A stretch of 5,390 nucleotides of DNA from CAYQAJ01 sp964415245 (GTDB lineage: Bacteria; Planctomycetota; Planctomycetia; Pirellulales; Pirellulaceae): assembly GCA_964415245.1 (NCBI GenBank), contig CAYQAJ010000327.1:1-5390 (forward strand), in the 5' to 3' direction. Positions 1 through 5,055 of this stretch are shown in pieces; positions within the stretch are counted from its first letter, which is position 1, and every line of letters begins with the position of its first letter. The notes beneath the pieces were generated by a model. That model did not search any database and was not told the origin of the DNA. It was given only the letters and a program-made list of their open reading frames with translations. Position numbers and translations under genes: made by a program.

Positions 1-11
1 AAGGCCGTTAC

Positions 12-40
12 TTGTATCGGCCCTGTCGCGCCATTAGATT
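12..40 (+). promoter_or_regulatory. Weak candidate sigma70-type promoter for the STAS-ATPase operon
   Basis: TTGTAT (12-17) and TAGATT (35-40) are separated by 17 bases, the preferred spacing. The match is poor (3/6 to the -35 and 4/6 to the -10 consensus), so this is only a candidate. It would start RNA near position 47, just ahead of the Shine-Dalgarno sequence at 65-73. The real promoter may lie upstream of the window. A short inverted repeat, GGCCG (3-7) with CGGCC (18-22), overlaps the -35 box. Confidence 0.2.
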
Positions 41-64
41 GGGCGTGCAACATGCCGAGCCCCC

Positions 65-73
65 GGGGGAGGA
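65..73 (+). promoter_or_regulatory. Strong ribosome binding site fixing the STAS gene start
   Basis: GGGGGAGGA lies 8 bases before the ATG at 82. This decides the start at 82 over the in-frame ATG at 52, which lies upstream of this site and has no comparable purine tract. Confidence 0.75.
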
Positions 74-81
74 ATCGCTCT

Positions 82-438
82 ATGGACTTGAAGATCGTGT
101 CCGACGACAGCAACATCGTTCGCCTGCAAGTCTCCGGCCGCATCGCCCAGAAGCAGACCGAGCCCGACGACGAGCCGATCGCCATGCTGCTGGGCAAGCA
201 AGGCTACAGCCGCAAGGCGCTGCTCGACTTGAGCAAAGCGGAGTACATCGACTCCAGCGGCGTGAGCTGGCTGCTGGTGGCTCATAAGCGCTTCCGCGCT
301 GCGGGTGGCCGCTTGGTGGTGTACAACATTCCGCCGCTGGTGCTCAACGTGCTCAAGGTGCTGCGGATGCACCTGGTGTTCGATCTGGCCACCGATGAGA
401 GCGATGCCGAGCGCAAGTTGGAGGGTCCAGCGTCATGA
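82..438 (+). CDS. STAS-domain protein (anti-sigma factor antagonist-like)
   Basis: This 118-residue cytoplasmic protein is essentially one STAS domain, the fold of SpoIIAA and RsbV. The diagnostic segment is DLSKAEYIDSSGVSWLL (residues 49-65), with DSSG at 57-60. By family knowledge the first serine (S58) is the site a partner kinase phosphorylates to switch binding. Further along, GGRLVVYNIPPLVLNVLKVL fits the typical STAS strand and helix after the motif. The first loop (about residues 22-42) is somewhat longer than in minimal members. The ATG at 82 was chosen for its strong Shine-Dalgarno sequence. The stop overlaps the next start as ATGA, so the protein is probably co-translated with the secretion-type ATPase downstream. 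No anti-sigma kinase or phosphatase gene is visible nearby, so its partner is unknown. The domain call is firm; the role in sigma factor control is not. Confidence 0.88.
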   Translation: MDLKIVSDDSNIVRLQVSGRIAQKQTEPDDEPIAMLLGKQGYSRKALLDLSKAEYIDSSGVSWLLVAHKRFRAAGGRLVVYNIPPLVLNVLKVLRMHLVFDLATDESDAERKLEGPAS

Positions 439-1667
439 ACGAACAAAACGAGATCGACTTCACGGAGATCGGTCTGGTAGGCATGACGCCCCAGCAGGCA
501 GCCGACGCCGTCATCCGCCAGGCCAGCCGCCTTTCGGCCAGCGACCTGTTCGTGCTCACGGATGAGGACGCCGCCATTGTCGCCATGCGGCGGCTGGGCG
601 CCGTCGAGACCATCGCCCGCGTGTCAGGCGATCAGGGGCGGCAGTTGATCAACCTCATCAAAGCCGCCGCCGGCATGGACCTGGCCGAGCGCCGCCGACC
701 CCTCGACGGCCGCATGATCTACGAAAGCGACGACCTCAAGCTCGACCTCCGCATTAACACGATCCCCACCCTGTTCGGCGAGGACATGACCTGCCGGTTG
801 CTCGACCGCCGCGTCAGCCTCATGAATCTCGATCAGCTTGGCATGTCGTCCCATGAGATGGCCATGCTCTCGGTCATGCTCGCCAGCCCCAGCGGGCTGA
901 TCCTGGTGACCGGACCGACGGGCACCGGCAAGACCACCACGCTCTACGCCGCCTTGCAGCACTTGAACGACGGCACCCGCAAGATCAACACGCTGGAAGA
1001 CCCCATCGAGTACGCTGTCGCCGGCCTGCGGCAGTCGCAAGTCAATCCCAAGCTCGAGCTGCACTTCGCCGATCTGTTGCGCAACGTGCTCCGCCAGGCG
1101 CCCGACGTCATCATGGTCGGCGAAATTCGCGACGAAGAAACGGCCACCACGGCCGTTCGGGCCGCCAGCAGCGGGCACCTGGTGCTGGCCACGCTGCACG
1201 CACCCGTTGCTTCGGGCGCCGTGCAGAGCATGCTGGCCCTGGGAGCACATCCTTATTTTCTGGCCAGTAGTCTTTTGGGCGTCGTGGCGCAGCGGCTCAT
1301 CCGCGTTCTTTGTCCGGCCTGCCGGGTGCGGTACGACATCAGCGATTCGCCCGGCACCTTTGCCGAGATCGAATCGCTACTCGACGGCGACGACGGCAAG
1401 GCGATCTTCGGACCGGGCGGCTGCCCCGAGTGCCGCAACGGCGGTTACTCCAAGCGGACCGGCCTGTTCGAGGTGATGCCGGTCAACCGCGAGATTCGCC
1501 GCCTGATCGTCGAAGGCCGCCCCAGCAAGGAGCTGGAGGACAAGGCGATTGCCGCCGGCATGATCGAGTTCCACCGCGCGGCACTTCTCAAAGTCGCCCA
1601 GGGCGTAACCAGCACCGAAGAAATGATGCGCAGCGTGCCGAGCGAGTATTTGGGGCTGGATGAGTGA
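435..1667 (+). CDS. GspE/PilB-type secretion ATPase, short form without N1E domain
   Basis: This is a 410-residue hexameric-type ATPase of the T2SS/type IV pilus family, expected to act at the cytoplasmic face of the membrane and power pilin or pseudopilin assembly. All catalytic motifs are visible: Walker A GPTGTGKTT (160-168), Asp box TLEDPIEY (186-193), Walker B DVIMVGEIRD (224-233), His box GHLVLATLH (247-255), and a metal-binding tetracysteine (C293, C296, C330, C333) followed by GYSKRTGLFEV. The tetracysteine separates it from PilT retraction ATPases, which lack it. GspE and PilB are usually about 500-570 residues; here the first N-terminal domain (N1E/MshEN) is missing and only the N2E-like part (about 20-125, with AGMDLAERRRPLDGR) remains. 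The usual ASDIHxEP motif is altered to ASDLFVLT (35-42). The start overlaps the STAS stop as ATGA. No GspF, GspD or pilin gene lies in the window, so it is an orphan here. The family is certain; the machine it serves is unknown. Confidence 0.95.
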   Translation: MNEQNEIDFTEIGLVGMTPQQAADAVIRQASRLSASDLFVLTDEDAAIVAMRRLGAVETIARVSGDQGRQLINLIKAAAGMDLAERRRPLDGRMIYESDDLKLDLRINTIPTLFGEDMTCRLLDRRVSLMNLDQLGMSSHEMAMLSVMLASPSGLILVTGPTGTGKTTTLYAALQHLNDGTRKINTLEDPIEYAVAGLRQSQVNPKLELHFADLLRNVLRQAPDVIMVGEIRDEETATTAVRAASSGHLVLATLHAPVASGAVQSMLALGAHPYFLASSLLGVVAQRLIRVLCPACRVRYDISDSPGTFAEIESLLDGDDGKAIFGPGGCPECRNGGYSKRTGLFEVMPVNREIRRLIVEGRPSKELEDKAIAAGMIEFHRAALLKVAQGVTSTEEMMRSVPSEYLGLDE

Positions 1668-1687
1668 CGGTCGATCCGAAGACCGTC
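1666..1687 (+). terminator. Hairpin at the ATPase gene stop codon, possible weak terminator
   Basis: GACGGTC (1666-1672) and GACCGTC (1681-1687) form a perfect 7-base-pair stem with an 8-base loop, starting inside the TGA stop codon. No T-run follows, so it is not a standard intrinsic terminator. It may protect the 3' end of the message or mark the operon end. Confidence 0.35.
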
Positions 1688-1720
1688 CGAGAAGGACACG
1701 TTATGCCGGCACCAAACGAG

Positions 1721-1726
1721 TAGAAT
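1721..1726 (+). promoter_or_regulatory. Candidate -10 element for the downstream gene pair
   Basis: TAGAAT matches the -10 consensus at 5 of 6 positions, about 130 bases before the GTG start at 1856. No good -35 box lies 16-18 bases upstream, so support is weak. A promoter somewhere in 1688-1850 is expected because a new gene unit starts here. Confidence 0.2.
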
Positions 1727-1842
1727 ACACGTAGTACCGTGCTCGGGCACTTCGTGCACCTGTCGAAATCGGTCGGCACACGACGAAACCCGCTGCTTAC
1801 CCATCCTCTGAACTCGCCTTTCGCACTGCGTCTACGTGTTAC

Positions 1843-1848
1843 GCGAGG
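1843..1848 (+). promoter_or_regulatory. Ribosome binding site deciding a GTG start
   Basis: GCGAGG lies 7 bases before the GTG at 1856. It supports this GTG over the farther upstream in-frame GTG at 1739 and the internal ATG at 1886. Confidence 0.5.
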
Positions 1849-1855
1849 CCAAATC

Positions 1856-2182
1856 GTGCCGGCGACAAAGTTTGATCGAGACTCGATGGCGCGATGGTAC
1901 GCGGAACAGCATCTGAAAGCCGATCCGGGCATCCTGTCAGTGCATTACTTGCCCCGTGGGGCGGCTGAGCGGGACATCCGGCTCGTCGAAGTGAATACGC
2001 TTCTTGGGAATCGAACCGACGACGCGCTCGAGCCGATTGATTTCGGCGTCGATCTCGGCATGGATAGCGAGCACCGCTTGCTGGTCGTTGACGTAACACC
2101 CGAACAATGGGAGCGTGTGACGTCAGGCGAGTTTAGGCTCCCCGATGGTTGGTCACTCGATGGCGCTGTTCCATTCCCATGA
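1856..2182 (+). CDS. Conserved hypothetical protein, acidic, first gene of a coupled pair
   Basis: This 108-residue soluble protein is of unknown function. It resembles a hypothetical family I recall from planctomycetes and some other bacteria, with the pattern ARWYAEQHL (12-20), DPGILSVHYLP (23-33), RDIRLVEVN (39-47), LEPIDFGVD (58-66) and VVDVTPEQWERV (77-88); this recollection could not be checked. I count 20 acidic residues against 11 Lys/Arg, so it should be clearly acidic. There is no signal peptide or membrane segment, and no nucleotidyltransferase GS...D motif, so it is not an obvious MNT antitoxin. The start is GTG at 1856, chosen for its ribosome binding site and because conserved-looking sequence begins just after it; ATG at 1886 is the alternative. 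Its stop overlaps the next start as ATGA. A partner or antitoxin role for the HEPN-like protein downstream is inference from this organisation. Confidence 0.75.
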   Translation: MPATKFDRDSMARWYAEQHLKADPGILSVHYLPRGAAERDIRLVEVNTLLGNRTDDALEPIDFGVDLGMDSEHRLLVVDVTPEQWERVTSGEFRLPDGWSLDGAVPFP

Positions 2183-2688
2183 ATAACTTTCAGCAACTGT
2201 GGTGGGAACAGGCGAAATCGGATCAAAAGGCCTTCGATGTGGTGCGAGGAAAAGGTCTTGCACAATGTCATGTGCTGCATTATCCGCAGATGGTGACCGA
2301 AAAGATCGCGAAGGCTTATTTTTGGCGCTCAGGCGCCCCGCCTTCCAAGAGTCATGCAGGGTTCGTGAAGTTTCTGAGATTTCTAGGCTCCGTAGGACAG
2401 CGCCACCAGCAACGCGTTGCGAGTGTCTTCTCATTCAAGGAGTTTGCCGACTTTCAAAACTGGGTCCGTGCCATTCTGCCCATTGCCTACGACCTTGAGC
2501 GTCTTGCGCCCGACCTGGCAGGCGACGGTCCCAATCCGGAATACCCCTGGCCGCATGCGCTACCCCATACCGCGCCGGTTCAACACAACTTCGCGATTTG
2601 GGCTTCCTTAATGACGGGACGCGGGCGCAACTTGCTGAGAGTGATTCACATCGCCGTCGAGCGCCTTCCGGAATATGCGGACCTGTGA
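2179..2688 (+). CDS. HEPN-like domain protein, possible RNase or toxin component
   Basis: This 169-residue soluble protein is mostly helical in appearance. The segment CHVLHYPQMVTEKIAKAYFWRSG (30-52) closely resembles the HEPN core, in which a helix with a QxxEKxxKA pattern is followed by a turn, SKSHAGFVKFLR here, matching the 'H-dl--Ll' element. Near the C-terminus, R150 and H157 make an R-x6-H motif, within the R-x4-6-H spacing used by HEPN ribonucleases. The middle section (about 75-135) is family-specific. I count 19 Lys/Arg against 14 Asp/Glu, so it is basic, opposite to its acidic upstream partner. The start at ATG 2179 overlaps the preceding stop as ATGA; an extension to 2149 would overlap that gene by 34 bases. 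HEPN membership is a judgement from pattern alone, and RNase or toxin activity is inference. Confidence 0.72.
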   Translation: MNNFQQLWWEQAKSDQKAFDVVRGKGLAQCHVLHYPQMVTEKIAKAYFWRSGAPPSKSHAGFVKFLRFLGSVGQRHQQRVASVFSFKEFADFQNWVRAILPIAYDLERLAPDLAGDGPNPEYPWPHALPHTAPVQHNFAIWASLMTGRGRNLLRVIHIAVERLPEYADL

Positions 2689-2693
2689 CGGCT

Positions 2694-2713
2694 GGACCCC
2701 ATCGACGGGGTTC
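2694..2713 (+). terminator. Hairpin after the HEPN-like gene, possible weak terminator
   Basis: GGACCCC (2694-2700) pairs with GGGGTTC (2707-2713), a 7-pair stem with one G-T wobble and a 6-base loop, starting 6 bases after the stop codon. The sequence after it is only moderately T-rich, so termination would be inefficient. Confidence 0.3.
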
Positions 2714-2781
2714 TCACTTCATCGTGGGAACGATTGGGCTGCTTGCAGCGTCTACCCTTCGCACAAACGCGAACTCTTGTC

Positions 2782-2790
2782 GGAGGAGGA
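2782..2790 (+). promoter_or_regulatory. Ribosome binding site of the exported protein gene
   Basis: GGAGGAGGA ends 4 bases before the ATG at 2795. It fixes that start over the in-frame ATG at 2675, which overlaps the preceding gene. The start it selects also puts a signal peptide at the very N-terminus. Confidence 0.75.
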
Positions 2791-2794
2791 AACC

Positions 2795-3373
2795 ATGAGG
2801 CGATTGGTGCCGTTGGCTTCGGTCCTGGCGGTGCTGAGCTTTGGATCGGCGCAAGTGATGGCCCAGGAAAGCGACGAGCTGAGCCCGGAAGCTAAGAAAT
2901 TCGCCGAAGTCGTGTCGATCGAGTTTCCCATGGCCGGGTACACGTTCACGCTCCAGGAGGCTGCCAAGGGGATTAAGCTGCCGTACAAGTTCGTCGTCGC
3001 CGAGAACGTCAAGGGCGTAATCCCGCTACGATTCGGACCCAGCTTTGCCGAGCCGCTCGGCAAGAGCGGCCTCTTCCCGCGCGAAGAGATCTCCGGCAAC
3101 GAGCAAATTTACTGCCTGTGTGATTTTGGTGCGGGCAAGCCACCGTCCGAAGAAGACGAGGTCGTCACCGCGTTGAAGAAGGGGAGCTACCAACATGAGT
3201 TCGAGTGGGACGGCCTCAACTGGACCGGCCCCTCCGACACCGGCTTGCCCAAGGGCGACCCCTTTCCCGCCGGCACGTACGAAGTGAAGGTTACCATCCA
3301 CGGCAAGCTGCTGACCGAGCGTGGCAAGGTGCCGTACCAGATCGTCGGCAAGACGAAGCTGGTGCTGAAGTAG
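2795..3373 (+). CDS. Exported hypothetical protein with N-terminal signal peptide
   Basis: This 192-residue protein is of unknown function. Residues 1-23 form a Sec signal peptide: MRR, a hydrophobic stretch, then V-M-A before Q24 as a likely signal peptidase I site. There is no lipobox cysteine, so the mature protein of about 169 residues should be periplasmic or secreted. The only cysteines are C107 and C109, in YCLCDFG, which could form a close disulfide or bind a metal. The C-terminal half looks beta-rich; EWDGLNWTG followed by DPFPAGTYEVKVTIHG (155-170) resembles the Ig-like 'pGtY-v-v' strand pattern seen in extracellular beta-sandwich domains, but no family is assigned. The start is fixed by a strong ribosome binding site. 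It is followed by a strong terminator and faces a convergent gene, so it is probably a single-gene unit. Confidence 0.82.
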   Translation: MRRLVPLASVLAVLSFGSAQVMAQESDELSPEAKKFAEVVSIEFPMAGYTFTLQEAAKGIKLPYKFVVAENVKGVIPLRFGPSFAEPLGKSGLFPREEISGNEQIYCLCDFGAGKPPSEEDEVVTALKKGSYQHEFEWDGLNWTGPSDTGLPKGDPFPAGTYEVKVTIHGKLLTERGKVPYQIVGKTKLVLK

Positions 3374-3397
3374 GCGCGGCGACAGAGAGTCGCGCGC
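3374..3397. repeat. Stem-loop directly after the exported protein stop codon
   Basis: GCGC (3374-3377) and GCGAC (3379-3383) pair with GTCGC (3389-3393) and GCGC (3394-3397), a 9-pair stem with one bulged G and an AGAGA loop. No T-run follows on the plus strand. It is the first of three successive hairpins between the convergent genes and could act as an RNA 3'-end stabiliser. Confidence 0.4.
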
Positions 3398-3399
3398 AT

Positions 3400-3425
3400 A
3401 AAAAACCCCGGCCTTCCGGCCGGGG
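3400..3425 (-). terminator. Bidirectional intrinsic terminator between convergent genes
   Basis: CCCCGGCC (3406-3413), loop TTCC, and GGCCGGGG (3418-3425) form a perfect 8-pair GC-rich stem. On the minus strand the stem is followed by six Ts (A-run at 3400-3405), a textbook terminator for the DUF1501 gene 63 bases past its stop. On the plus strand it is followed by the T-rich CTGTTGTGTTG, so it can also serve the exported protein gene. Confidence 0.85.
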
Positions 3426-3452
3426 CTGTTGTGTTGCATCTGTTTTAGCGTC

Positions 3453-3469
3453 GTCGGGCATAGCCCGAC
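3453..3469. repeat. REP-like palindrome GTCGGGC-ATA-GCCCGAC
   Basis: This is a perfect 7-base inverted repeat around a 3-base centre, 18 bases beyond the DUF1501 stop on the minus strand. It has no T-run on either strand, so it is not needed as a terminator. Palindromes of this kind (GTCGGGC...GCCCGACC) seem familiar to me as dispersed intergenic repeats in planctomycete genomes; that is recollection, and copy number cannot be seen from this window. Confidence 0.45.
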
Positions 3470-3487
3470 CTGCGCGGCTACATCACG

Positions 3488-4756
3488 CTAGATCAACTCC
3501 GTGATCGGCGTGCGTTTGTCGACCAGGTACTGCGGTCGGCCAGCCGGATCGATGATGGTGGTCTTCTCCACGTCGATGCCCAGGTTGTGGTACAGCGTGG
3601 CAAACACTTCCTGCAGGTGGACGGGCCGGTCCTTGGCGTCCTCGGCATAGCGAGTCGAAGTGCCGATCGCCTGGCCGGTGCGCATGCCGCCTCCGGCCAA
3701 AAAGCACATGGCCAGCCGCGACCAGTGGTCGCGTCCCGCGTTGGCGTTGACGCGCGGTGTGCGGCCGAACTCGCCCCACATGACGACAGTCACGTCCTTG
3801 TCGAGTCCGCGGTCCGTAAGGTCCTGCACCAGCGAGCGCAGGCCGACGTCGAGCTTGGGCAACTGCCTCTTGAGCTCGCCGAAGTTGTTGCCGTGCGTGT
3901 CCCAGCCGCCCCAACTGAAGGTGACGACGCGCACGCCCGCCTCGACCAGGCGGCGTGCCGTGAGGAACATCCGCCCGTCGTCCCCATACCGATCGCGCAC
4001 CCGAGGGTCTTCTTTATTCAAGTCCAGCGCGTCGGCCACGGTGCCCGACGTGACCACTCCCACGGCCCGCTGCGTGTAGGCATCGAGCGCCTCCATCTGG
4101 CCGCTGGCATCGGCGTCGCGGCGGAGCCGATCCAAAGACGCCAGCAGGTTGGTCCGCGATTCGAGCCGCTCGGTCGTCATGCCGCCGGTCAGACGCAGAT
4201 CGCCCCCTTGCGGGTGATACGGCTTGTAGACCGGGCCCAGGTAGCCGGGGTACTCGCCGTTGTAGCTGATGAACGGCGGTGCCCCGCTGGCGCCGGCGCC
4301 TTGCAGCCGGGCCACCACGCTGCCGATCGAAGGCCGGCCGCCGATGTTGCGCAGGTCGTTGCGTCCGTAGCCCGTTTGCGTGTGGAAGTCGCTATGGTCG
4401 TCGAACATGCCGACCAGCGAGCGAATGACCGCGTACTTGTCGGCCATCTTGGCGAGCTGTGGCATGTGCTCGCAAATCTCGATCCCCGACACGTTCGTCG
4501 GAATCGGGTTGAATTCGCCGCGGAACTCGATGGGGGCGTCGGGCTTCAGATCGAACATATCCTGGTGCGAAGGGCCGCCGCCCAGGTGAATGTTGATCAC
4601 CGCCTTGTTCGAGCTGCCGACGCCGGCCGATTCCTCGGCCCGCAGCAGATCGGCCAGCGTCAAGCTGCCGATTCCCAGCGCTCCCAACTTGAGAAAGCTG
4701 CGGCGGGATACCCCGTCGCAATAGGGACTCTTTTTGCCCGAGAATATCGTCAGCAT
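3488..4756 (-). CDS. DUF1501 family protein with Tat signal
   Basis: This 422-residue protein belongs to the DUF1501 family, which has an alkaline phosphatase/sulfatase-like fold and is abundant in Planctomycetes. The N-terminus carries a twin-arginine signal, SRRSFLKLG (17-25), then a hydrophobic run to about residue 38, so it should be exported folded. Family motifs in order: HLGGGPSHQDMFDLKPD (57-73), EICEHMPQLAKMADKYAVIRS (93-113), DDHSDFHTQTGY (119-130), SWGGWDTHGNNF (281-292), WGEFGRTPRVN (327-337), AGRDHW (340-345) and LAGGGMRTGQAIG (353-365). These His- and Asp-rich segments could bind metal, but the reaction is not established. The start at 4756 has AAGGG (4764-4768) 7 bases upstream and places the Tat motif correctly. 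DUF1501 genes usually sit beside a DUF1549/DUF1553 (cytochrome-like) gene; none is in this window. It looks full length and monocistronic here. Confidence 0.95.
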   Translation of the reverse strand: MLTIFSGKKSPYCDGVSRRSFLKLGALGIGSLTLADLLRAEESAGVGSSNKAVINIHLGGGPSHQDMFDLKPDAPIEFRGEFNPIPTNVSGIEICEHMPQLAKMADKYAVIRSLVGMFDDHSDFHTQTGYGRNDLRNIGGRPSIGSVVARLQGAGASGAPPFISYNGEYPGYLGPVYKPYHPQGGDLRLTGGMTTERLESRTNLLASLDRLRRDADASGQMEALDAYTQRAVGVVTSGTVADALDLNKEDPRVRDRYGDDGRMFLTARRLVEAGVRVVTFSWGGWDTHGNNFGELKRQLPKLDVGLRSLVQDLTDRGLDKDVTVVMWGEFGRTPRVNANAGRDHWSRLAMCFLAGGGMRTGQAIGTSTRYAEDAKDRPVHLQEVFATLYHNLGIDVEKTTIIDPAGRPQYLVDKRTPITELI

Positions 4757-4763
4757 GTTGCAA

Positions 4764-4768
4764 CCCTT
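4764..4768 (-). promoter_or_regulatory. Ribosome binding site of the DUF1501 gene
   Basis: AAGGG on the minus strand lies 7 bases before the ATG at 4756. It supports this start over the in-frame ATG at 4828, which would add 24 residues ahead of the Tat signal. Confidence 0.65.
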
Positions 4769-4817
4769 GTCGAATGGGCTGTTGTGGAACTTCCCTGACC
4801 GGCAGACGATGCTACAC

Positions 4818-4845
4818 AAAACCCCCACACGCAGCCCACGGGGGG
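4818..4845 (-). promoter_or_regulatory. Hairpin with T-run in the DUF1501 leader, possible attenuator
   Basis: In the transcript the C-run (4845-4840) can pair with GGGGG (4826-4822), followed at once by four Us (4821-4818). The stem is only about 5 strong pairs with a loop of about 13 bases, so this is a weak terminator-like element about 65 bases ahead of the start codon. Control by attenuation is speculative. Confidence 0.2.
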
Positions 4846-4860
4846 ACCCTGCGCAGCACC

Positions 4861-4876
4861 CGACGTTATATCGTCG
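4861..4876. promoter_or_regulatory. Operator-like dyad covering the DUF1501 promoter -10 box
   Basis: CGACG (4861-4865) and CGTCG (4872-4876) are inverted around TTATAT, and the inner bases pair except for the T-T at 4866/4871, so 7 of 8 half-site positions are symmetric. The dyad contains the whole -10 hexamer, where a bound repressor would block RNA polymerase. No regulator gene is visible nearby. Confidence 0.35.
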
Positions 4877-4893
4877 CCCAATTTACGAATCAA
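4865..4893 (-). promoter_or_regulatory. Sigma70-type promoter of the DUF1501 gene
   Basis: Reading the minus strand, TTGATT (4893-4888) is a 4/6 match to the -35 box and TATAAC (4870-4865) a 5/6 match to the -10 box, with exactly 17 bases between. RNA would start near 4858, giving a leader of about 100 bases before the ATG at 4756. This is the best promoter match in the window. Confidence 0.65.
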
Positions 4894-4947
4894 TACTCCT
4901 TGATGTGTTTTTGGGCCGACGGGTGGCAGGTGCTCGCCGTACGGGAT

Positions 4948-4962
4948 TCCCCCAAAGGGGGA
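4948..4962. repeat. Short G/C-run hairpin TCCCCC-AAA-GGGGGA
   Basis: This is a 6-pair inverted repeat with a 3-base loop, upstream of the DUF1501 promoter. No T-run or gene end is near, so its role is unknown. Confidence 0.35.
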
Positions 4963-4971
4963 TCGCCGGGG

Positions 4972-5038
4972 GGAGCGAGCGTCAAACGCATCGCGGAATT
5001 GGCCGTTTTCCACTGTTTTCGCCCTCGCCGCTCGCTCC
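4972..5038. repeat. Perfect 10-base inverted repeat spanning 67 bases
   Basis: GGAGCGAGCG (4972-4981) and CGCTCGCTCC (5029-5038) are exact reverse complements separated by 47 bases. The enclosed segment is less GC-rich and contains GTTTTC twice (5005-5010 and 5015-5020). It could be the stem of a structured RNA or the ends of a small non-coding element; no gene lies within. Confidence 0.5.
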
Positions 5039-5055
5039 AGGTTAAACCCGGGGCT

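Noticed and set aside
624..1250. 208-codon open frame on the minus strand within the ATPase gene
   Set aside because: It lies opposite the Walker A to His box region of a certain gene, and its translation is low-complexity Gly/Ala/Val/His without a family.
1739..1855. N-terminal extension of the acidic conserved protein to GTG 1739
   Set aside because: The extra 39 residues do not look conserved or protein-like, and a ribosome binding site precedes the GTG at 1856 instead.
2675..2794. N-terminal extension of the exported protein to ATG 2675
   Set aside because: It would bury the signal peptide 40 residues inside the protein, overlap the previous gene and ignore the strong ribosome binding site at 2782-2790.
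3587..4798. 403-codon open frame on the plus strand, antisense to the DUF1501 gene
   Set aside because: It is a shadow of the high-GC gene on the other strand: no domain is recognised, composition is rich in Arg, Ala, Val and His, and the minus-strand frame shows all DUF1501 motifs.
4757..4828. N-terminal extension of the DUF1501 protein to ATG 4828
   Set aside because: It would put 24 unusual residues before the Tat signal, and the ribosome binding site at 4764-4768 marks the ATG at 4756.
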